A stretch of 64,000 nt of DNA from Xanthomonas cucurbitae (GTDB lineage: Bacteria > Pseudomonadota > Gammaproteobacteria > Xanthomonadales > Xanthomonadaceae): contig NZ_MDED01000008.1 of the NCBI RefSeq assembly GCF_002939885.1, forward strand, positions 62,001 through 126,000, in the 5' to 3' direction. Below are positions 9,062-20,882 of this stretch, in pieces (the first letter of the stretch is position 1; every line of letters starts with the position of its first letter). The notes beneath the pieces are model-generated. The model was given only the letters and a program-made list of their open reading frames with translations, did no database searches and had not been told where the DNA came from. The translations under genes were made by a program, and so were the position numbers.

Positions 9062-10135
9062 ATGCCCGCAGATCCTGCCGCTCCCCCCGCTGACGCCTTC
9101 GTCGCTTCGTTGCTGCACTGGTTCGACGGCCACGGCCGCCACGAGCTGCCCTGGCAGCATCCGCGTGCACCGTACCGGGTCTGGTTGTCGGAAATCATGC
9201 TGCAGCAGACCCAGGTTGCAGTGGTCATCCCGTACTTCCAGAAATTCGTTGCGCGCTTCCCGACCCTGACCGACCTGGCCGCCGCCGACAACGACAGCGT
9301 CATGGCGCACTGGGCCGGGCTGGGCTACTACGCGCGGGCGCGCAACCTGCACGCCGCCGCCCGGCAATGCGTGGCCTTGCACGGAGGCGAGCTGCCGCGC
9401 GACTTTGACGCACTGCTCGCGCTGCCCGGCATCGGCCGCAGCACCGCCGGCGCGATCCTCAGCCAGGCCTGGAACGACCGTTTCCCGATCATGGACGGCA
9501 ACGTCAAACGCGTATTGACGCGCTTCCACGGCATTGCCGGCTATCCCGGGCTGCCAGTGGTGGACAAGCAGCTATGGCAGCTGGCGGCCACGCATGTCGC
9601 GCAGGTGCCGGCCGGCCGCCTGGCCGACTACACCCAGGCGCAGATGGATTTCGGCGCCACCTTGTGCACGCGCGCCCGGCCGGCCTGCATCGTGTGCCCA
9701 CTGCAGCAGGCCTGCGTCGCGCGCCGCGAAGGGCGGGTGGATGCATTGCCCACGCCCAAACCGGGGAAGGTGTTGCCCGAGCGCGAAGCCACTGCGCTGC
9801 TGCTGGAAAACACGCAGGGCGAGATCCTGCTGCAGCGCCGCCCGCCCACCGGCATCTGGGCATCGCTCTGGACGCTGCCGCAGGCCGAGACCGACAGCGG
9901 CTTGCGCGCCTGGTTCGCCAGCCACATCGACGGCAACTACGCGCGCGCCGACGAACTGCCGCCACTGGTGCACACCTTCAGCCATTACCGCCTGCACCTG
10001 CAGCCCTTGCGCCTGCGCAAGGTCGCACTGCGCGCGGCGGTGCGCGACAATGAAGACCTGCGTTGGGTGGCACGCGCCGATCTCGCCTCGCTGGGCCTGC
10101 CGGCACCGATCCGCAAGCTGCTCGACTCGCTCTAA
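9062..10135 (+). CDS. mutY: Adenine DNA glycosylase MutY
   Basis: A base-excision repair enzyme that removes adenine mispaired with 8-oxoguanine. 357 residues from the ATG at 9062; an in-frame ATG at 8966 is possible but would add a non-conserved tail. Catalytic Glu44 is in SEIMLQQTQ, the helix-hairpin-helix [10 protein letters not shown] is at about 121-130, and the catalytic Asp145 is in MDGNVKR. The [4Fe-4S] loop has Cys202, Cys209, Cys212 and Cys218 (C-x6-C-x2-C-x5-C). A NUDIX-like C-terminal domain recognises 8-oxoG. It is followed 19 bp later by yggX, the usual gammaproteobacterial pairing. Confidence 0.95.
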   Translation: MPADPAAPPADAFVASLLHWFDGHGRHELPWQHPRAPYRVWLSEIMLQQTQVAVVIPYFQKFVARFPTLTDLAAADNDSVMAHWAGLGYYARARNLHAAARQCVALHGGELPRDFDALLALPGIGRSTAGAILSQAWNDRFPIMDGNVKRVLTRFHGIAGYPGLPVVDKQLWQLAATHVAQVPAGRLADYTQAQMDFGATLCTRARPACIVCPLQQACVARREGRVDALPTPKPGKVLPEREATALLLENTQGEILLQRRPPTGIWASLWTLPQAETDSGLRAWFASHIDGNYARADELPPLVHTFSHYRLHLQPLRLRKVALRAAVRDNEDLRWVARADLASLGLPAPIRKLLDSL

Positions 10136-10154
10136 TCGCTTCGAAGGAAACCGC

Positions 10155-10433
10155 ATGTCCCGCACCGTGTTCTGCCAGTACCAGCAATGCGAGACCGAAG
10201 GCCTGGATTTTGTGCCCTACCCTGGCGAACTGGGCCAGCGCGTGTTCGCGCAGATCGGCAAGACTGCCTGGCAGGCATGGCTGGCGCACCAGACCATGCT
10301 GATTAACGAGAACCGGCTCTCGCCACGCGACCCCAAGCATCGCGCATTCCTGGAAAGCGAGCTGCAAAAGTTCCTGTTCGAGCGCAACGCCGAGAAGCCC
10401 GAAGGCTATGTCGCGCCGTTGGACGAGCAATAG
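10155..10433 (+). CDS. yggX: Fe(2+)-trafficking / oxidative damage protection protein YggX
   Basis: A 92-residue cytosolic protein that protects iron-sulfur clusters against oxidative damage. It begins MSRTVFCQ with the family's conserved near-N-terminal Cys, has the [13 protein letters not shown] segment, and ends with [22 protein letters not shown] about 7 bases before the ATG serves as ribosome binding site. It sits immediately downstream of mutY, as in many gammaproteobacteria, consistent with a joint oxidative-damage role. Confidence 0.94.
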   Translation: MSRTVFCQYQQCETEGLDFVPYPGELGQRVFAQIGKTAWQAWLAHQTMLINENRLSPRDPKHRAFLESELQKFLFERNAEKPEGYVAPLDEQ

Positions 10434-10440
10434 GCTTGCC

Positions 10441-10475
10441 GGGAATCGGGAATCGGGAATCGGGAATCGGGAATC
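10441..10475. repeat. Five tandem GGGAATC heptamers
   Basis: Five perfect head-to-tail copies of the 7-mer GGGAATC lie just after yggX. The same heptamer recurs in the pheS-pheT gap. It is a simple-sequence repeat likely to vary in copy number. Confidence 0.95.
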
Positions 10476-10558
10476 GCAACAGCGTCAATCAAGACCGCGC
10501 AACGTGGTGACGTAGCCGCGCCGGCAACCCACCATGTCGCGCACGGCTGCCTGTGGGC

Positions 10559-12184
10559 TCACCCTACTCCGGTCGGCCCGTCCAGCAGCATGCGGATGCG
10601 CTTGAGCAATTCCTTCTGCGTGTAGGGCTTGTTGACGACGTCAAATTCCGCCCCACCCACGTCGGTACGCTGGATGCTGGCATCGGCATAGCCCGTGGTC
10701 AGCAGCACCTTGATCCGCGGCAGCATGCGCCGCGCCTCGCGGGCCAGCATTACACCGTTCATGCCGCCGGGCATGATGAGGTCGGTGAACAGGGCATCCA
10801 CCTCCGGATGCTGTTCCAGCAGCTCCACCGCCTCGCGCCCACTCGCTGCCGAAAAGACCCGATAGCCGGCGTTCTCCAGGAACATCCGCGCCACCACGGC
10901 CACGTCCTGTTTGTCTTCCACCACCAGGATGGTTTCGCTGCCACCCTTGTCGATCGAACGTGCCTTGACCGCCTGCAGGTCGTTCTCGAACTCGTCGGAG
11001 GCAGGAAAATACAGGCGCACGGTGGTGCCCTCGTCCACCTCGCTGTAGATGCGCACGGTGCCGCCGGACTGCTTGACGAAGCCGTATACCATCGACAGCC
11101 CCAATCCGGTGCCCTGGCCCTCTTCCTTGGTGGTGAAGAACGGCTCCATGACCCGGCTGGCGATCTCCGCTGACATCCCCGTGCCGGTATCGCTGACCGC
11201 GATGCTCACGTAGCGGCCGGGCGCCAGCTGGTGGTACATCGCAAGATCATGATTGGTGATCTCCACGTTCTGGGTCTGCACCGTCACTTCCTTGCGCTCG
11301 GACCGCGCCATCGCATCGCGCGCATTGATGAGCACATTCAACAGCGCGACCTCCGCCTGGGTGGTGTCGATCTGGCAGTTCCACAGGCCCTCCTCCAGTG
11401 CCTGCCGCAAGCTGATGCCGCCCCCCAACGCGCGCTCGGCCATGTTGGTCATGCCCGACACCAGCCCATTGAGATTGACCACCCGCCCGCGCAATTTCTG
11501 CTTGCGCGAGAACGCCAGCAATTGCTGGGTCAGCGTTGCCGCCTTGGTCGCGGCGGTGGCCGCATGTTCGGCGCTGAGCGCGATGCGCTCGGCACTCCCC
11601 GGGGCATTGCTGGCGGCCAGCATCTGGATCACTTCCAGATGCCCGGACATCACCTGCAGCAGATTATTGAAATCGTGCGCAATGCCGCCGGTCAACTGCC
11701 CCAACGCTTCCATCTTCTGCGCCTGGCGCAGCGCATCCTCCGCATCGCGGCGGCGGCTCACGTCCAGCTGCGAGCCGAAGAAGTACACCAGATTGCCGTG
11801 CTGGTCGAACACCGGCGAGATGAACAGCGCATTCCAGAACGAGGAGCCGTCCTTGCGGTAGTTCAACACCTCGGTGGCAAATTCACGGCGGTTTGCGATC
11901 GACTCGCGCACGTCCTGCACGCTGGCCGGATCGGTTTCCGGCCCCTGCAGGAACCGGCAATTGCTGCCGATGATCTCTTCGGCCGAATACCCGGTCATTT
12001 CCAGGAAGGCACGGTTGGCGAACACGATCGGATTGTCCGGCAGGTGTGGATCGGTCACCGTCATCGGCATCCGCGTGGTTTCCACCGCAGCGAAAAAAAT
12101 ATCCGAGCGAGGCGCCTCCACCGGCAGGCCGCGCGTGTCGCTGATAACGGGCGACCCTGGCTGTCCATGACGGGAATCGTTCAA
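10559..12184 (-). CDS. LOV-domain blue-light hybrid histidine kinase (LOV-HK-receiver)
   Basis: A 541-residue photoreceptor kinase. Residues about 28-145 form a LOV domain with the GSNCRFLQG signature; Cys76 would form the flavin adduct in blue light. The dimerisation/phosphoacceptor helix has His170 in GGIAHDFNN. The ATP-binding domain has the N-box [14 protein letters not shown], and GTGLGL. A C-terminal receiver (about 416-535) carries acidic residues 423-424 and the phosphoacceptor Asp468 in FTDLIMPGG. There is no membrane segment or output DNA-binding domain. A LOV-HK-RR protein of this architecture has been studied in X. citri, where it affects motility, adhesion and virulence. It appears to be monocistronic. 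Confidence 0.93.
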   Translation of the reverse strand: MNDSRHGQPGSPVISDTRGLPVEAPRSDIFFAAVETTRMPMTVTDPHLPDNPIVFANRAFLEMTGYSAEEIIGSNCRFLQGPETDPASVQDVRESIANRREFATEVLNYRKDGSSFWNALFISPVFDQHGNLVYFFGSQLDVSRRRDAEDALRQAQKMEALGQLTGGIAHDFNNLLQVMSGHLEVIQMLAASNAPGSAERIALSAEHAATAATKAATLTQQLLAFSRKQKLRGRVVNLNGLVSGMTNMAERALGGGISLRQALEEGLWNCQIDTTQAEVALLNVLINARDAMARSERKEVTVQTQNVEITNHDLAMYHQLAPGRYVSIAVSDTGTGMSAEIASRVMEPFFTTKEEGQGTGLGLSMVYGFVKQSGGTVRIYSEVDEGTTVRLYFPASDEFENDLQAVKARSIDKGGSETILVVEDKQDVAVVARMFLENAGYRVFSAASGREAVELLEQHPEVDALFTDLIMPGGMNGVMLAREARRMLPRIKVLLTTGYADASIQRTDVGGAEFDVVNKPYTQKELLKRIRMLLDGPTGVG

Positions 12185-12354
12185 GTGCTGTTCTCCGCGG
12201 GACCATTCCCGTGACGCCAGTTTAATGGGGCACGGTGATGCGCTCCCTCACATCCTTGGCGCCGTTTCGATACGGCACCAGCCGCGATGCGTCCGGATCA
12301 CGTCGGCACTGCCACGCGTGGCGATGACCGCTTACCTGAGTTGAAGCTACGCGC

Positions 12355-12630
12355 TCAGCCGCCGTGCGTTTCCAGGGTCCGGTATTCCTTGGGGTCCAGG
12401 ACTTCCGCAAGACAGCACCCCACCCTCAAGGCCTGTTCGCGTGCATCGCCACGGTAGTCCCCCGCGCCCGCACCATCGATCGTGGCGACTGGCGCCGAGC
12501 GGTCCCGGTGGTAGATGAACGCCGTCGAGAACCACTGGGTTTGCTCGGGGGCCTGGCTTTCCATCGTCTCCACGCGGAATTCACCGCAGTAGCCGTGGAT
12601 CAAGGTGCGTCGAAGCGTCTTATGGGTCAT
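12355..12630 (-). CDS. Hypothetical protein, 91 residues
   Basis: I do not recognise a family. From the ATG at 12630 it encodes a soluble, mixed-composition protein: MTHKTLRRTLIHGYCGEF at the start, a central FSTAFIYHRDRSAP segment, then REQALRVGCCLAEVLDPKE. It has no signal peptide or membrane segment. The frame extends upstream but the extension resembles non-coding sequence. It lies 170 bp upstream of, and points toward, the LOV kinase gene on the same strand, so co-transcription is possible. Composition suggests a real gene. Confidence 0.6.
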   Translation of the reverse strand: MTHKTLRRTLIHGYCGEFRVETMESQAPEQTQWFSTAFIYHRDRSAPVATIDGAGAGDYRGDAREQALRVGCCLAEVLDPKEYRTLETHGG

Positions 12631-12899
12631 GGGCAGGAGTATCGCCGCCCACGGTTGAAGAAGGCGTGCAAGCCGCGGCCGATGCCATCGCAGGCCCCCT
12701 GCGTTCGCAGATGACGCCGCGTAGTGCATTAGTGGTCACTCGATCGATGGGGCGCTGCACACCCCACCTGCACGCAGCCAGGAACAACGGCAGACCGATC
12801 TTCCGGCACCAGGTGCAGGGTCGGCTCACATCAATCCGAAGACGTTGGGATCAACAGCGCACAGAAGGGGCGGAACGCCTGCGCTGCAATACTTGAAAA

Positions 12900-12975
12900 T
12901 GGTGGCCGAGGACGGAATCGAACCGCCGACACGGGGATTTTCAATCCCCTGCTCTACCAACTGAGCTACTCGGCC
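12900..12975 (-). tRNA. tRNA-Phe (GAA)
   Basis: A 76-base cloverleaf on the minus strand. The acceptor stem GGCCGAG/CTCGGCC is perfect, the anticodon loop is TTGAAAA with anticodon GAA, the T-loop is GGTTCGATTCC, and CCA is encoded. Confidence 0.97.
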
Positions 12976-13153
12976 ACTATCGCAACAATGCTGCCTGCGT
13001 TGCGAGGAGGCGCATCATAGCGAGCAGGCGCGGTTTGAGCAAGCGTTGTGACCAACTCCGCTGCAAGCCGCCACCGCCACGGGTGCATTGCACCAGTTCA
13101 CGCCGCACAGCCGGGGCCATGGCCTAGCCTGCGCGCATCCACCGGAGATCGCC

Positions 13154-13690
13154 ATGCACCTGCCCCGCCTGCTGTTGTCATGCCTCGTCCTGCTGCCTGT
13201 GACGGCACTCGCGCAGCAGCCGGTGCGTGCCGTACCTCAGCTGGATCTGTCGCGCTACGCCGGGCAGTGGCATGAGATCGCGCACCTGCCGGTGTCGTTC
13301 CAGAAGAAATGCCGCAGCGACATCACCGCCAGCTACACGCTGCGCGACGATGGCCTGATCGGCGTGCGCAACGCTTGCCGAACCGCCGACGGCGCGCTGG
13401 CGCAGGCCGACGGCGTGGCGCGCCCGGTGCAGGGCCAACCCGGCCAGCTGCAGGTGCGCTTCGCCCCGGAATGGCTGAGCTGGTTGCCGCTGGTATGGGC
13501 CGACTACTGGGTGATCGCCCTCGATCCAGACTATCAATGGGCAGTGGTCGGCGAGCCGGACCGCAACTACCTGTGGATTCTGTCGCGCTCGCCGCAGATG
13601 TCGCGCGCCCGATTCGAGCAACTCAAGGCGCAGGCCACACAGATGGGCTACGACCTGTCGCCGCTGATCGTGGCCGCACCGTTGCAGTAA
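13154..13690 (+). CDS. Lipocalin family protein (Blc-like)
   Basis: A 178-residue secreted lipocalin. An N-terminal hydrophobic signal (LPRLLLSCLVLLPVTALA) probably ends after ALA-QQ, with no lipobox Cys at the cleavage site, unlike E. coli Blc. The lipocalin signature DLSRYAGQWHEIAHLPVSFQ contains the invariant Gly-x-Trp. C-terminal DYQWAVVGEPDRNYLWILSR matches the second conserved lipocalin region. GGAG lies about 8 bases upstream of the chosen ATG. It likely binds lipophilic ligands in the periplasm; substrate unknown. Confidence 0.92.
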   Translation: MHLPRLLLSCLVLLPVTALAQQPVRAVPQLDLSRYAGQWHEIAHLPVSFQKKCRSDITASYTLRDDGLIGVRNACRTADGALAQADGVARPVQGQPGQLQVRFAPEWLSWLPLVWADYWVIALDPDYQWAVVGEPDRNYLWILSRSPQMSRARFEQLKAQATQMGYDLSPLIVAAPLQ

Positions 13691-13778
13691 TGCCGGCAAT
13701 CCGCCGCGCAGCGGCGCGGCGATGCACGGACTGCGTAGTATTCTTGGTGCCGCCCAAGCCGCCAAGGATTTCTGCCGC

Positions 13779-14255
13779 ATGCGCCGTGCCTATCGCCTCC
13801 TGATCGTGTCGTTGACCTGCGGCCTGCTGTTGAGTGCTTGCGGCGGCCAGGTCCGCCGCGTCTCCGAACCGGCTGCCCGCATCCAGCAACTGACCGTGCG
13901 CGCGGACGGGTCGTGGTCGCTGGAGCTGCGCCTGCAGAACTACAGCAGCATTCCGATGCAGTTCGAACGCGTGGTACTGGAGATCTCCGCCGGCGACCAG
14001 GTGGCCGGCAAGCTCGACCAGGCCGTGGGCATCTCCATTGGCCCGGAAAGCGCGGATGTGGTGACGGTCAGCCTGCAACCCACCTCGCTGGGCCGACTCA
14101 CCGTGGCCGATGTCCTGGCCGGTGGCCGTTCGTTTCCGTACACCCTCAAGGGCACCGTCTGGGCGACCCCGCAGGACAAGAAACAACGCGAGTTCGCGGT
14201 GGAAGCGCGCAACACGCTCAGCCCGGCCCCCGGCCTCAACGGCGTGCTGCGCTGA
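13779..14255 (+). CDS. LEA14/WHy-type lipoprotein
   Basis: A 158-residue predicted lipoprotein. The N-terminus MRRAYRLLIVSLTCGLLLSACGG has a lipobox (LSAC), so the mature protein would begin at the Cys and be anchored to a membrane. The rest resembles the beta-sandwich of LEA type 2/WHy proteins (IQQLTVRADGSWSLELRLQN, then VTVSLQPTSLGRL). A longer in-frame start at 13722 would bury the signal sequence and is unlikely. It is followed 38 bp later by an acyl-CoA dehydrogenase gene. The function of the group is unclear. Confidence 0.75.
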   Translation: MRRAYRLLIVSLTCGLLLSACGGQVRRVSEPAARIQQLTVRADGSWSLELRLQNYSSIPMQFERVVLEISAGDQVAGKLDQAVGISIGPESADVVTVSLQPTSLGRLTVADVLAGGRSFPYTLKGTVWATPQDKKQREFAVEARNTLSPAPGLNGVLR

Positions 14256-14293
14256 CGCGCACGCCCTCTCGCACCATCTTCGAAGGACTCCGC

Positions 14294-16087
<1,794 letters not shown>

Positions 16088-16119
16088 GCGACATCAGCAT
16101 GGCGGGCGCTGCCGCTGTC

Positions 16120-16487
16120 GTAGGAGCGGACCTGGCCGCGACAAGGGCCATATCGATCGGTAAAGCCTCGCGCCCGGGTGCGCTCCTACAGCCAAGCATC
16201 GCGGGCGCTGCCGCTGTCGTAGGAGCGGACCTGGCCGCGACAAGGGCCATATCGATCGGTAAAGCATCGCGCCCGGGTGCGCTCCTACAGATAAGCATCG
16301 CGGGCGCTGCCGACTTCGTAGGAGCGGACCTGGCCGCGACCAGGGCCATATCGATCGGTAAAGCATCGCGCCCGGGTGCGCTCCTACAGACCAAGCATCG
16401 TGGGCGCTGCCGCCATTGTAGGAGCGGACCTGGCCGCGACCAGGGCCATATCGATTGGCAAAGCCTCACGCCCGGGTGCGCTCCTAC
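16120..16487. repeat. Array of four REP-like inverted-repeat units
   Basis: Four 70-bp units at 16120-16189, 16219-16288, 16318-16387 and 16418-16487, spaced 99, 99 and 100 bp apart. Each begins GTAGGAGCGGACC and ends GGGTGCGCTCCTAC, so its ends are inverted repeats. The 29-30-bp spacers are themselves repeated (AAGCATCGCGGGCGCTGCC). The same GTAGGAGC family recurs at 50670 and 50978. They are extragenic, directly after the acyl-CoA dehydrogenase. Open frames across them are repeat artefacts. Confidence 0.95.
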
Positions 16488-16611
16488 GGGTCACCAAAGC
16501 CATCAACGCGGCCAGGTCACTACTGGCTGAGCCACTGACCGCAAGACACGCGCCAAAGCCGTTCGCTGCGATACACAAACTGTCAACGATCGGGTATAAG
16601 CTGTTTTCCCG

Positions 16612-17268
16612 ATGGAGACAGACACGCACGTAGGTGATGTGATCGTCCCCGGAGGCAGCCCTGCCCCGGTCGCGGGCAACGCTGTCGCTGCAATCCAGCA
16701 ACTGCCCTCCCTCCGCCTGCTCTCGCTCGATGCGCATGGCCGGGTACTGGACTGGATCAACTGGCAGGACGCCGCCTGCCTGTATGCCCGCGACGCGGTG
16801 TCCTGGACCTTGGGCGAGCCGTGCATGCAGATCCACGGCGGCATTTCGCGGTTGACCGGCAAACGCAGCACGCTGGCGCTGCACCCGATCATCGCCGCGC
16901 GCGGCCACGCCCGTTCGCGTGCGCTGGACCCCACGCCCACGCTCAGCAATACCGCCCTGTTCGCGCGCGATGCGCAGTTGTGCATGTACTGCGGCCAGCA
17001 TTTCAGCCGCCCGCACCTGACCCGCGACCATGTGATGCCGGTCTCCAAGGGCGGGCGCGACACCTGGGAGAACGTGGTGACCGCCTGCTTCCAGTGCAAT
17101 TCGCGCAAGGCCAACCGCACGCCGCAGCAGGCACAGATGCCCTTGCTGGCGGTGCCCTACCGGCCGAGCTGGATCGAGCACCTGATCCTGTCCAACCGCA
17201 ACATTCTGTCCGACCAGATGGCATTCCTGCGCGCGCAGCTGCCCAAGCGCTCCAAGCTGTCGCTGTAG
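16612..17268 (+). CDS. HNH endonuclease
   Basis: A 218-residue protein. The HNH/zinc core is in the C-terminal half: CMYCG, then LTRDHVMPVSKGG with the catalytic His, then WENVVTACFQCNSRK, so two CxxC pairs bracket the beta-beta-alpha metal site. The N-terminal half (LRLLSLDAHGRVLDWINWQDAACLYARD) matches the domain preceding HNH in widespread chromosomal HNH proteins. These are usually conserved housekeeping-like genes and not mobile intron nucleases. No toxin, immunity or restriction partner is adjacent. The start is the first ATG after the REP array. Confidence 0.88.
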   Translation: METDTHVGDVIVPGGSPAPVAGNAVAAIQQLPSLRLLSLDAHGRVLDWINWQDAACLYARDAVSWTLGEPCMQIHGGISRLTGKRSTLALHPIIAARGHARSRALDPTPTLSNTALFARDAQLCMYCGQHFSRPHLTRDHVMPVSKGGRDTWENVVTACFQCNSRKANRTPQQAQMPLLAVPYRPSWIEHLILSNRNILSDQMAFLRAQLPKRSKLSL

Positions 17269-17597
17269 CCATTGCATTGGCGTTGCCCGCGCGGCGGGTG
17301 GTTGCGCCTGCCCACCCGATCACCGCATCGGGGTAGACGGCCGACCAATCACCTTGTTCGCTGCCCGACCTGGGCAACCCGCCGTTCACCGTTCCTGCGG
17401 CAATCCGGTATGCACGCAAACCATCCTCTGACGCGCGCCGACAATAGGGGTGCGGCAGATGGCCGCAGGCGCCTGCGCGCGCAACGCAGGCCAGCAGCAG
17501 TGGGCCGCACGGTCCGCACCGCCCGCCGATAGCTGAACCGGTTTGCTTGCCGGGCCTTCGCATGGGGAGGACAATACGGCTTCAGAATATTGACACG
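17269..17597. other. Spacer between the HNH gene and dxs
   Basis: A 329-bp region with no convincing gene on either strand. It presumably holds the dxs promoter. GGGGAGG at 17564-17570 is about 27 bases before the dxs ATG, too far for a normal ribosome binding site. Confidence 0.5.
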
Positions 17598-19517
17598 ATG
17601 ATGATCGACTCCACCCGCTACCCGCGCCTGTCGCGCATTCAGACCCCCGACGACCTGCGCCACTTCGACGAGGCCGAACTTGCGTCCATTGCCGAGGAGC
17701 TGCGCGCCTATCTCATCGAATCGGTGGGTAAGAGCGGCGGGCACTTTGCCGCTGGCCTGGGCGTGATCGAACTCACCGTTGCCCTGCACTACCTCTACCA
17801 GACCCCGGTCGATCAGCTGGTGTGGGACGTCGGGCATCAGACCTATCCGCACAAGATCCTCACCGGGCGGCGCGACCAGATCCACACGGTCAAGCAAAAG
17901 GACGGCTTGGCGCCGTTTCCCAAGCGCGAAGAGAGCATCTACGACACCTTTGGCGTTGGCCATTCGTCCACCTCGATCTCGGCCGCGCTCGGCATGGCGA
18001 TCGCCGCGCAGCGCAATGGCGACGACCGCAAGGTGGTGGCGGTGATCGGCGACGGGGCGATGACCGCCGGCATGGTCTACGAGGCGCTCAACCATGCCGG
18101 TGGCATGGATCCGGAGCCGAACCTGCTCGTGATCCTCAACGACAACCGCATGTCGATCTCCGAAGCGGTGGGCGGGCTGACCAAGATGCTCGGCCGTGCC
18201 AGCGGCAGCCGCACCCTCAACGCCATCCGCGAGGGCGGCAAGAAGATCCTCGGCGACAAGAAGAACAATCCCACCGCGCGCTTCGTGCGGCGCTGGGAAG
18301 AACACTGGAAAGGCATGTTCGTGCCGTCCACGTTGTTCGAGGAAATGGGCTTCCACTACACCGGCCCCATCGATGGCCATGACCTGCCCGGCCTGGTCGG
18401 CGCGCTGAAGACGCTCAAGACCCTCAAGGGCCCGCAGCTGCTGCACGTCATCACCACCAAGGGCAAGGGCTACGAGCTGGCCGAAGGCGACCAGATCGGG
18501 TATCACGCGGTCGGCCCGTTCGACCCGAGCAAGGGCCTGGTCGCCAAGACCGGCACCAAGAAGCCGACCTATACCGATGTCTTCAGCGACTGGGTCTGCG
18601 ACATGGCCGCTGCCGAACCCAGGCTGCTGGTCATCACCCCGGCAATGCGCGAAGGCTCCGGGCTGGTGCGTTTCAGCAAGGAGTACCCGCAGCGTTACTT
18701 CGATGTGGCAATTGCCGAACAGCATGCCGTGACGCTGGCCGCCGGCATGGCGACCCAAGGCGCCAAGCCGGTGGTGGCGATCTATTCCACCTTCCTGCAG
18801 CGCGGCTACGACCAGCTGGTGCACGACGTGGCGGTGCAGCAGCTGGACGTGCTGTTCGCGATCGACCGCGGCGGCGTGGTCGGCCCGGATGGCGCCACCC
18901 ATGCCGGCAATCTGGACCTGAGCTTCCTGCGCTGCGTGCCGCACATGGTGGTGATGGCACCGGCCGACGAAGCCGAATGCCGCCAGATGCTGAGCACCGG
19001 CGTGCACTACGCCGGCCCGGCCGCGGTGCGCTACCCGCGTGGCACCGGCCCAGGCGTGGCGCTGGATGCCGCGCTGGCCACCTTGCCGATCGGCAAGGCG
19101 CAGCTGCGCCACAGCGGCACCCGTCTGGCCCTGCTGGGCTTTGGCGCGTGCGTGGACGCTGCCGAGGCGGTGGGCCGCGAACTCGGCCTCACCGTGGTCA
19201 ACATGCGCTTCGTCAAACCGCTGGACAAGGCAATGCTGCTGGAGCTTGCCCGGACCCACGACGGCTTCGTCACCATCGAAGACAACGTGGTGGCCGGCGG
19301 CGCAGGCTCTGGCGTGTCAGAGCTGCTCAACGCCGAAGCCATCACCATGCCCATGCTGCACCTGGGCCTACCGGACAGCTTCCAGCACCACGCCAGCCGC
19401 GAAGACCTGCTGGCCGAAGCCGGTATCGACCAGGCTGGCATCCGCGCCGCCGTGCTCAAGCGCTGGCCGCAGCTGATGGCCACCAGCGCACCGGCGTTGA
19501 ATGCCGCAGCGGGCTGA
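17598..19517 (+). CDS. dxs: 1-Deoxy-D-xylulose-5-phosphate synthase
   Basis: The first enzyme of the MEP isoprenoid pathway condenses pyruvate and glyceraldehyde 3-phosphate using thiamine diphosphate. 639 residues; the start gives [14 protein letters not shown]. Conserved blocks are [21 protein letters not shown], the ThDP motif [18 protein letters not shown], and in the transketolase-like domain [15 protein letters not shown]. Xanthan assembly uses a polyprenyl phosphate carrier, so the adjacent gum cluster depends on this pathway, although nothing suggests co-regulation. A good terminator follows. Confidence 0.95.
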   Translation: MMIDSTRYPRLSRIQTPDDLRHFDEAELASIAEELRAYLIESVGKSGGHFAAGLGVIELTVALHYLYQTPVDQLVWDVGHQTYPHKILTGRRDQIHTVKQKDGLAPFPKREESIYDTFGVGHSSTSISAALGMAIAAQRNGDDRKVVAVIGDGAMTAGMVYEALNHAGGMDPEPNLLVILNDNRMSISEAVGGLTKMLGRASGSRTLNAIREGGKKILGDKKNNPTARFVRRWEEHWKGMFVPSTLFEEMGFHYTGPIDGHDLPGLVGALKTLKTLKGPQLLHVITTKGKGYELAEGDQIGYHAVGPFDPSKGLVAKTGTKKPTYTDVFSDWVCDMAAAEPRLLVITPAMREGSGLVRFSKEYPQRYFDVAIAEQHAVTLAAGMATQGAKPVVAIYSTFLQRGYDQLVHDVAVQQLDVLFAIDRGGVVGPDGATHAGNLDLSFLRCVPHMVVMAPADEAECRQMLSTGVHYAGPAAVRYPRGTGPGVALDAALATLPIGKAQLRHSGTRLALLGFGACVDAAEAVGRELGLTVVNMRFVKPLDKAMLLELARTHDGFVTIEDNVVAGGAGSGVSELLNAEAITMPMLHLGLPDSFQHHASREDLLAEAGIDQAGIRAAVLKRWPQLMATSAPALNAAAG

Positions 19518-19568
19518 ATTCATCTGACAACGCCACGCCGCAACCATTGAGGAGTGGCCGTTGCACAG

Positions 19569-19602
19569 GAACCGGCAGACGCCTTGCGGAGGCCGGTTTT
19601 TT
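19569..19602 (+). terminator. Rho-independent terminator of dxs
   Basis: AACCGGC (19570-19576) pairs with GCCGGTT (19592-19598), with a further inner CGC/GCG pairing, followed by TTTT. It lies about 50 bases after the dxs stop and separates it from the convergent gum tail. Confidence 0.85.
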
Positions 19603-19628
19603 CGTTGGCCAACCTGCCGCCTGAAAAT

Positions 19629-20882
19629 CTACGCTGTCACCGAACCGGTGCGCTGAAAAGTTTCTACCAGCTCCACGATGCGGCCACGCGCCTGCATGTC
19701 GTGCAGCTCCATCTGCAACCGACGCACCCCCGGGCCCGGCTCGGCACACGCGAGTGCCTCGCGCACGAGCGCCGGCAGCCCGTCCAGCTCCCGCAGCCAC
19801 CATGCCGCGTCGGCAGCCTGCAACCGCGCGGCGTGGTCGAACTGGTCGTAGTCCAGTGGATACACGATCGCCGGCAATCCCGCCTCCAGGCAGGCGTACA
19901 GGATGCCGGCACCGCCGTGGTGAACCACCAGCGCATAGCGATGCAGATGCTGCGCGTAGTCCACGTAGGGCAGACGCCGATAATTGCCGTATGCCGGCTG
20001 CGGCGGCGCGGCGGTGTCGCCATCGCTGAAGTGGAACACCACCTCGGGAAACTGCGGCGCCAGCGCGCGCAGCACCGCATCCATGCGCTGCTTGACCCAC
20101 TGCAGATGCGTGCCCAGGGTCACCAGCACATGCCGCCGCCCGGCGATGAATTCCGGTGCCTGCACGGCCGACGGGGGCGTGCACAACTGCGGCCCGACAA
20201 AGCGCAGCGCAGCCGGCCAGCGCTGCGCGAATTCGAATGACGGCACGCCCAAGGCCAGGATGCACTGCGGCGAATACACCGCCTCGCTGCCATCGTTGCG
20301 ATACAGCGCCGGCAATCCGCAGGCCCGCATCTGCCGCCGGTAGCAGGCATGCAGGCTGCGCTTGAAGCCGCGGGTGAGCCGCCGGGCGATCGCATGCCAG
20401 GCACGCTGGCGCAGCGTGGTCGCAGGCAGCAGGCCGCCAAAGTACGCCGGTGGCCCGTCGCCGGTTTCGATCACGCAGGGCGACGGCATGCTGGTCCACC
20501 AGGCGATGCCCATCGCCTGCGCCGCCAGCCCGGCACTGGGCAGGGTGAAATCGACGATCACCAGGTCCGGCCGCTGCGTGCGCCAACGCGCCTGCAACGC
20601 ATCGCCCACCTGCGCCATCAATCCCAGTGCGTCGTGCAGCTGCCGGCGCAGACGCACGGGGTGATGCCCGACCGCATGCGGCGGGTTGGCGATCTCCAGC
20701 AACACACGGTCGGCTTGCGCATCCAGCACGCCGGCGCCGCGCAATCCACATGCCTGGATACGCGCCTGTGCAGCAGGCGTGCTGACCACATGCACATCGT
20801 GGTGCGGCGCGAGCTGCCGGGCGATGGCCAGAATCGGATGCAGATGCCCGCTGTACGGCGGGGCGACCAGATCAATGCGCAT
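19629..20882 (-). CDS. UGT/MGT-like glycosyltransferase (GT1 type)
   Basis: A 417-residue GT-B glycosyltransferase resembling macrolide or zeaxanthin glycosyltransferases. The N-terminus VAPPYSGHLHPILAIARQL is the acceptor-side start of the family. The C-terminal nucleotide-sugar motif reads VVHHGGAGILYACLEAG, then PLDYDQFDHA (about 330-365). Such enzymes attach sugars to hydrophobic small molecules. It is the last gene of the four-gene tail beyond gumP; its start overlaps the preceding hydrolase-like gene by 11 bp. It is not among the described xanthan enzymes. Acceptor and sugar are unknown. Confidence 0.85.
   Translation of the reverse strand: MRIDLVAPPYSGHLHPILAIARQLAPHHDVHVVSTPAAQARIQACGLRGAGVLDAQADRVLLEIANPPHAVGHHPVRLRRQLHDALGLMAQVGDALQARWRTQRPDLVIVDFTLPSAGLAAQAMGIAWWTSMPSPCVIETGDGPPAYFGGLLPATTLRQRAWHAIARRLTRGFKRSLHACYRRQMRACGLPALYRNDGSEAVYSPQCILALGVPSFEFAQRWPAALRFVGPQLCTPPSAVQAPEFIAGRRHVLVTLGTHLQWVKQRMDAVLRALAPQFPEVVFHFSDGDTAAPPQPAYGNYRRLPYVDYAQHLHRYALVVHHGGAGILYACLEAGLPAIVYPLDYDQFDHAARLQAADAAWWLRELDGLPALVREALACAEPGPGVRRLQMELHDMQARGRIVELVETFQRTGSVTA

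Noticed and set aside
12620..12829. A minus-strand 69-codon frame upstream of the 91-residue gene
   Set aside because: No ribosome binding site, Cys/Arg-rich shadow-like composition and no recognisable motif.
16120..16487. Possible CRISPR array because of regular spacing
   Set aside because: The spacers are repeated too, units are 70 bp inverted repeats, and no cas genes are present.
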